Source of the DNA: Hahella chejuensis KCTC 2396
Lineage (GTDB): Bacteria > Pseudomonadota > Gammaproteobacteria > Pseudomonadales > Oleiphilaceae
Length of the DNA stretch: 64,000 bases
NCBI RefSeq assembly: GCF_000012985.1
Contig: NC_007645.1
Location: forward strand, 5,850,581-5,914,580
Direction: 5' to 3'
Shown here: piece after piece, positions 62,763 through 64,000 of the stretch
Position numbering within the stretch: position 1 is the stretch's first letter
How the letters are laid out: every line of letters starts with the position of its first letter
Notes under the pieces: model-generated
What the model saw: only the letters and a program-made list of their open reading frames with translations
Databases searched by the model: none
What the model was told of the DNA's origin: nothing
Program-made: the position numbers and the translations under genes

Positions 62763-64000
62763 ATGACGGTTAAAAACGCGTTTTATGCGCAATCCGGCGG
62801 CGTGACCTCGGTCATCAACGCCTCAGCCTGCGGCGTACTGGAAACCGCCCGCGCGCACTCAGACAAAATAGGCAAAGTCTACGCCGGCCATAACGGCATA
62901 ATCGGCGCTCTGCGTGAAGAGCTGATCGACACCAGCCTGGAAAGCGACGCGGATATCGCCGCACTGAAACACACGCCCGGCGGCGCTTTCGGTTCCTGCC
63001 GCTATAAGCTGAAAGACATCAAAACCCATAAAGCCGAATACGAGCGCCTCATCGAAGTCTTCAAGGCTCACAACATCGGATACTTCTTTTACAACGGCGG
63101 CAACGACTCCTCCGACACCGCCTACAAAGTCTCTCAGATCAGCGAGCAGCTGGGGTATCCGATCACCAGCATCGGCATCCCTAAAACCGTCGACAACGAC
63201 CTGCCTATCACCGACTGCTGCCCCGGATTCGGCTCCGTCGCCAAGTATATCTCCACCTCTATTATGGAAGCCTCTCTGGATATTCAGTCCATGTGCGAGT
63301 CCTCCACCAAAATATTCGTCATGGAAGTCATGGGGCGTCACGCCGGCTGGATCGCGGCGGCGGCGGGTCTGGCGCAGCGCGAGGAAGGCGGAGCGCCGCA
63401 AATCATCCTGTTCCCGGAAACGCCATTCGATAAAGCCAGCTTTCTCAGACGCGTGGATGAAGTGGTCAAGCGCGACGGTTTTTGCGCCATCGTGGTGTCG
63501 GAAGGGGCGCAATATGCGGACGGGCGCTTCCTGTCAGACGCCGGCGTTACCGACGCTTTCGGCCACACGCAATTGGGCGGCGTGGCGCCCTTCATCGCCA
63601 ATATGATCAAAAGCGAGTTGGGCTATAAATACCATTGGGCGGTGGCGGATTACCTGCAACGCTCCGCCCGCCACATCTCTTCCGCCACCGACCTGGATCA
63701 GGCCTACGCCGTGGGCAAAGCCGCCGTGGATCTGGCTTTGGCGGGGAAAAATGCAGTGATGCCGGTCATTGTGCGGGAGCAGGACAGCCCCTATAAGTGG
63801 TCGGTTGGCGAAGCGCCTTTAGCAAAAATAGCCAACGTAGAAAAGAAAATGCCGAAAGAGTTTATTACCGAGGACGGCTTCGGCATTACTGAGGCGGCGC
63901 GCCGTTATCTGCAGCCGTTAATTCAGGGCGAGTCCTACCCGCCCTATAAAAATGGCGTACCAGACTACGTGAAACTGAAAAATCAGTTGGTGGCGAAGAA
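62763..64000 (+). CDS. 6-phosphofructokinase, PPi-dependent type, 3' end cut by window edge
   Basis: 412 codons are present, start at 62763 with GAGAGGC upstream. Active-site motifs: YAQSGGVTSVINASACGV, NGGNDSSDT (112-116), GIPKTVDNDL (139-147) with Lys141, and MEVMGRHAGWIAAAAG. In ATP-dependent enzymes the corresponding positions are Gly104 and Gly124; the Asp115 and Lys141 seen here are those of pyrophosphate-dependent enzymes. The Asp of GGD is Asn here, seen in some PPi-type sequences. Catalytic base: Asp144. Role: reversible glycolytic step using PPi. Confidence 0.9.
   Translation, partial: MTVKNAFYAQSGGVTSVINASACGVLETARAHSDKIGKVYAGHNGIIGALREELIDTSLESDADIAALKHTPGGAFGSCRYKLKDIKTHKAEYERLIEVFKAHNIGYFFYNGGNDSSDTAYKVSQISEQLGYPITSIGIPKTVDNDLPITDCCPGFGSVAKYISTSIMEASLDIQSMCESSTKIFVMEVMGRHAGWIAAAAGLAQREEGGAPQIILFPETPFDKASFLRRVDEVVKRDGFCAIVVSEGAQYADGRFLSDAGVTDAFGHTQLGGVAPFIANMIKSELGYKYHWAVADYLQRSARHISSATDLDQAYAVGKAAVDLALAGKNAVMPVIVREQDSPYKWSVGEAPLAKIANVEKKMPKEFITEDGFGITEAARRYLQPLIQGESYPPYKNGVPDYVKLKNQLVAK

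Overview
The window is chromosomal DNA from a free-living, probably marine gammaproteobacterium. Protein families and gene order (atu terpenoid cluster, AlgP-like protein, YdbH/YnbE/YdbL, NhaD, M9 collagenase, TRAP transporter, PPi-type phosphofructokinase, many c-di-GMP proteins) suggest a Hahella-like Oceanospirillales or a Pseudomonas relative. The genus is an inference from family resemblance, not from a search. I see no rRNA, tRNA, CRISPR array, transposase or prophage gene. Coding density is high and both strands are used.

Layout. 1-3.4 kb: a truncated subtilisin-like lipoprotein protease and a divergent amidase. 3.5-9.7 kb (minus): a glyoxalase II-like hydrolase, a three-gene phosphorelay/c-di-GMP cluster (CheY-like protein, HPt-REC-REC-GGDEF, HPt-REC-REC-GGDEF-EAL) and a periplasmic binding protein. 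9.8-21.8 kb: a TetR regulator divergent from eight genes in the order atuA-B-C-D-E-F-G-H, the acyclic terpene (citronellol/geraniol) catabolic cluster known from Pseudomonas aeruginosa, with a perfect palindrome upstream of atuA. 21.9-24.8 kb: a 7TM-DISM/PAS/GGDEF/EAL sensor. 25-29.8 kb: DEAD-box helicase, a 48-codon gene upstream of it, then a WYL regulator, lipoprotein and gamma-glutamylcyclotransferase-like gene. 30-34.2 kb: a YHYH-domain protein with a small exported partner, then a patch holding two repeat families, an SDR/LysR pair and a small DUF6429-type gene.

34.4-42.2 kb: a partial inositol locus (iolB and an Idh/MocA oxidoreductase on minus; an RpiR-type regulator, iolG and a three-gene TRAP transporter on plus), with a palindrome in the shared control region; iolA, C, D and E are not in the window. 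42-51 kb: enoyl-CoA hydratase, LPG-synthase-C-like protein, Na+/H+ antiporter NhaD, TruC, AlgP-like protein, two hotdog thioesterases divergent from a TetR regulator, a membrane-anchored coiled-coil protein and a small exported protein. 51.5-64 kb: secreted M9 collagenase, acyl-CoA dehydrogenase, HugZ-like protein, the ydbH-ynbE-ydbL envelope-lipid genes, a DUF815 ATPase, ubiX, mpl and a truncated PPi-type phosphofructokinase.

How the genes work together: the atu genes oxidise and carboxylate branched terpenoid acyl-CoAs; the Iol genes handle cyclitols; several orphan acyl-CoA enzymes and thioesterases point to varied lipid use; secreted proteases suggest extracellular protein degradation; three large c-di-GMP proteins suggest control of motility or attachment.
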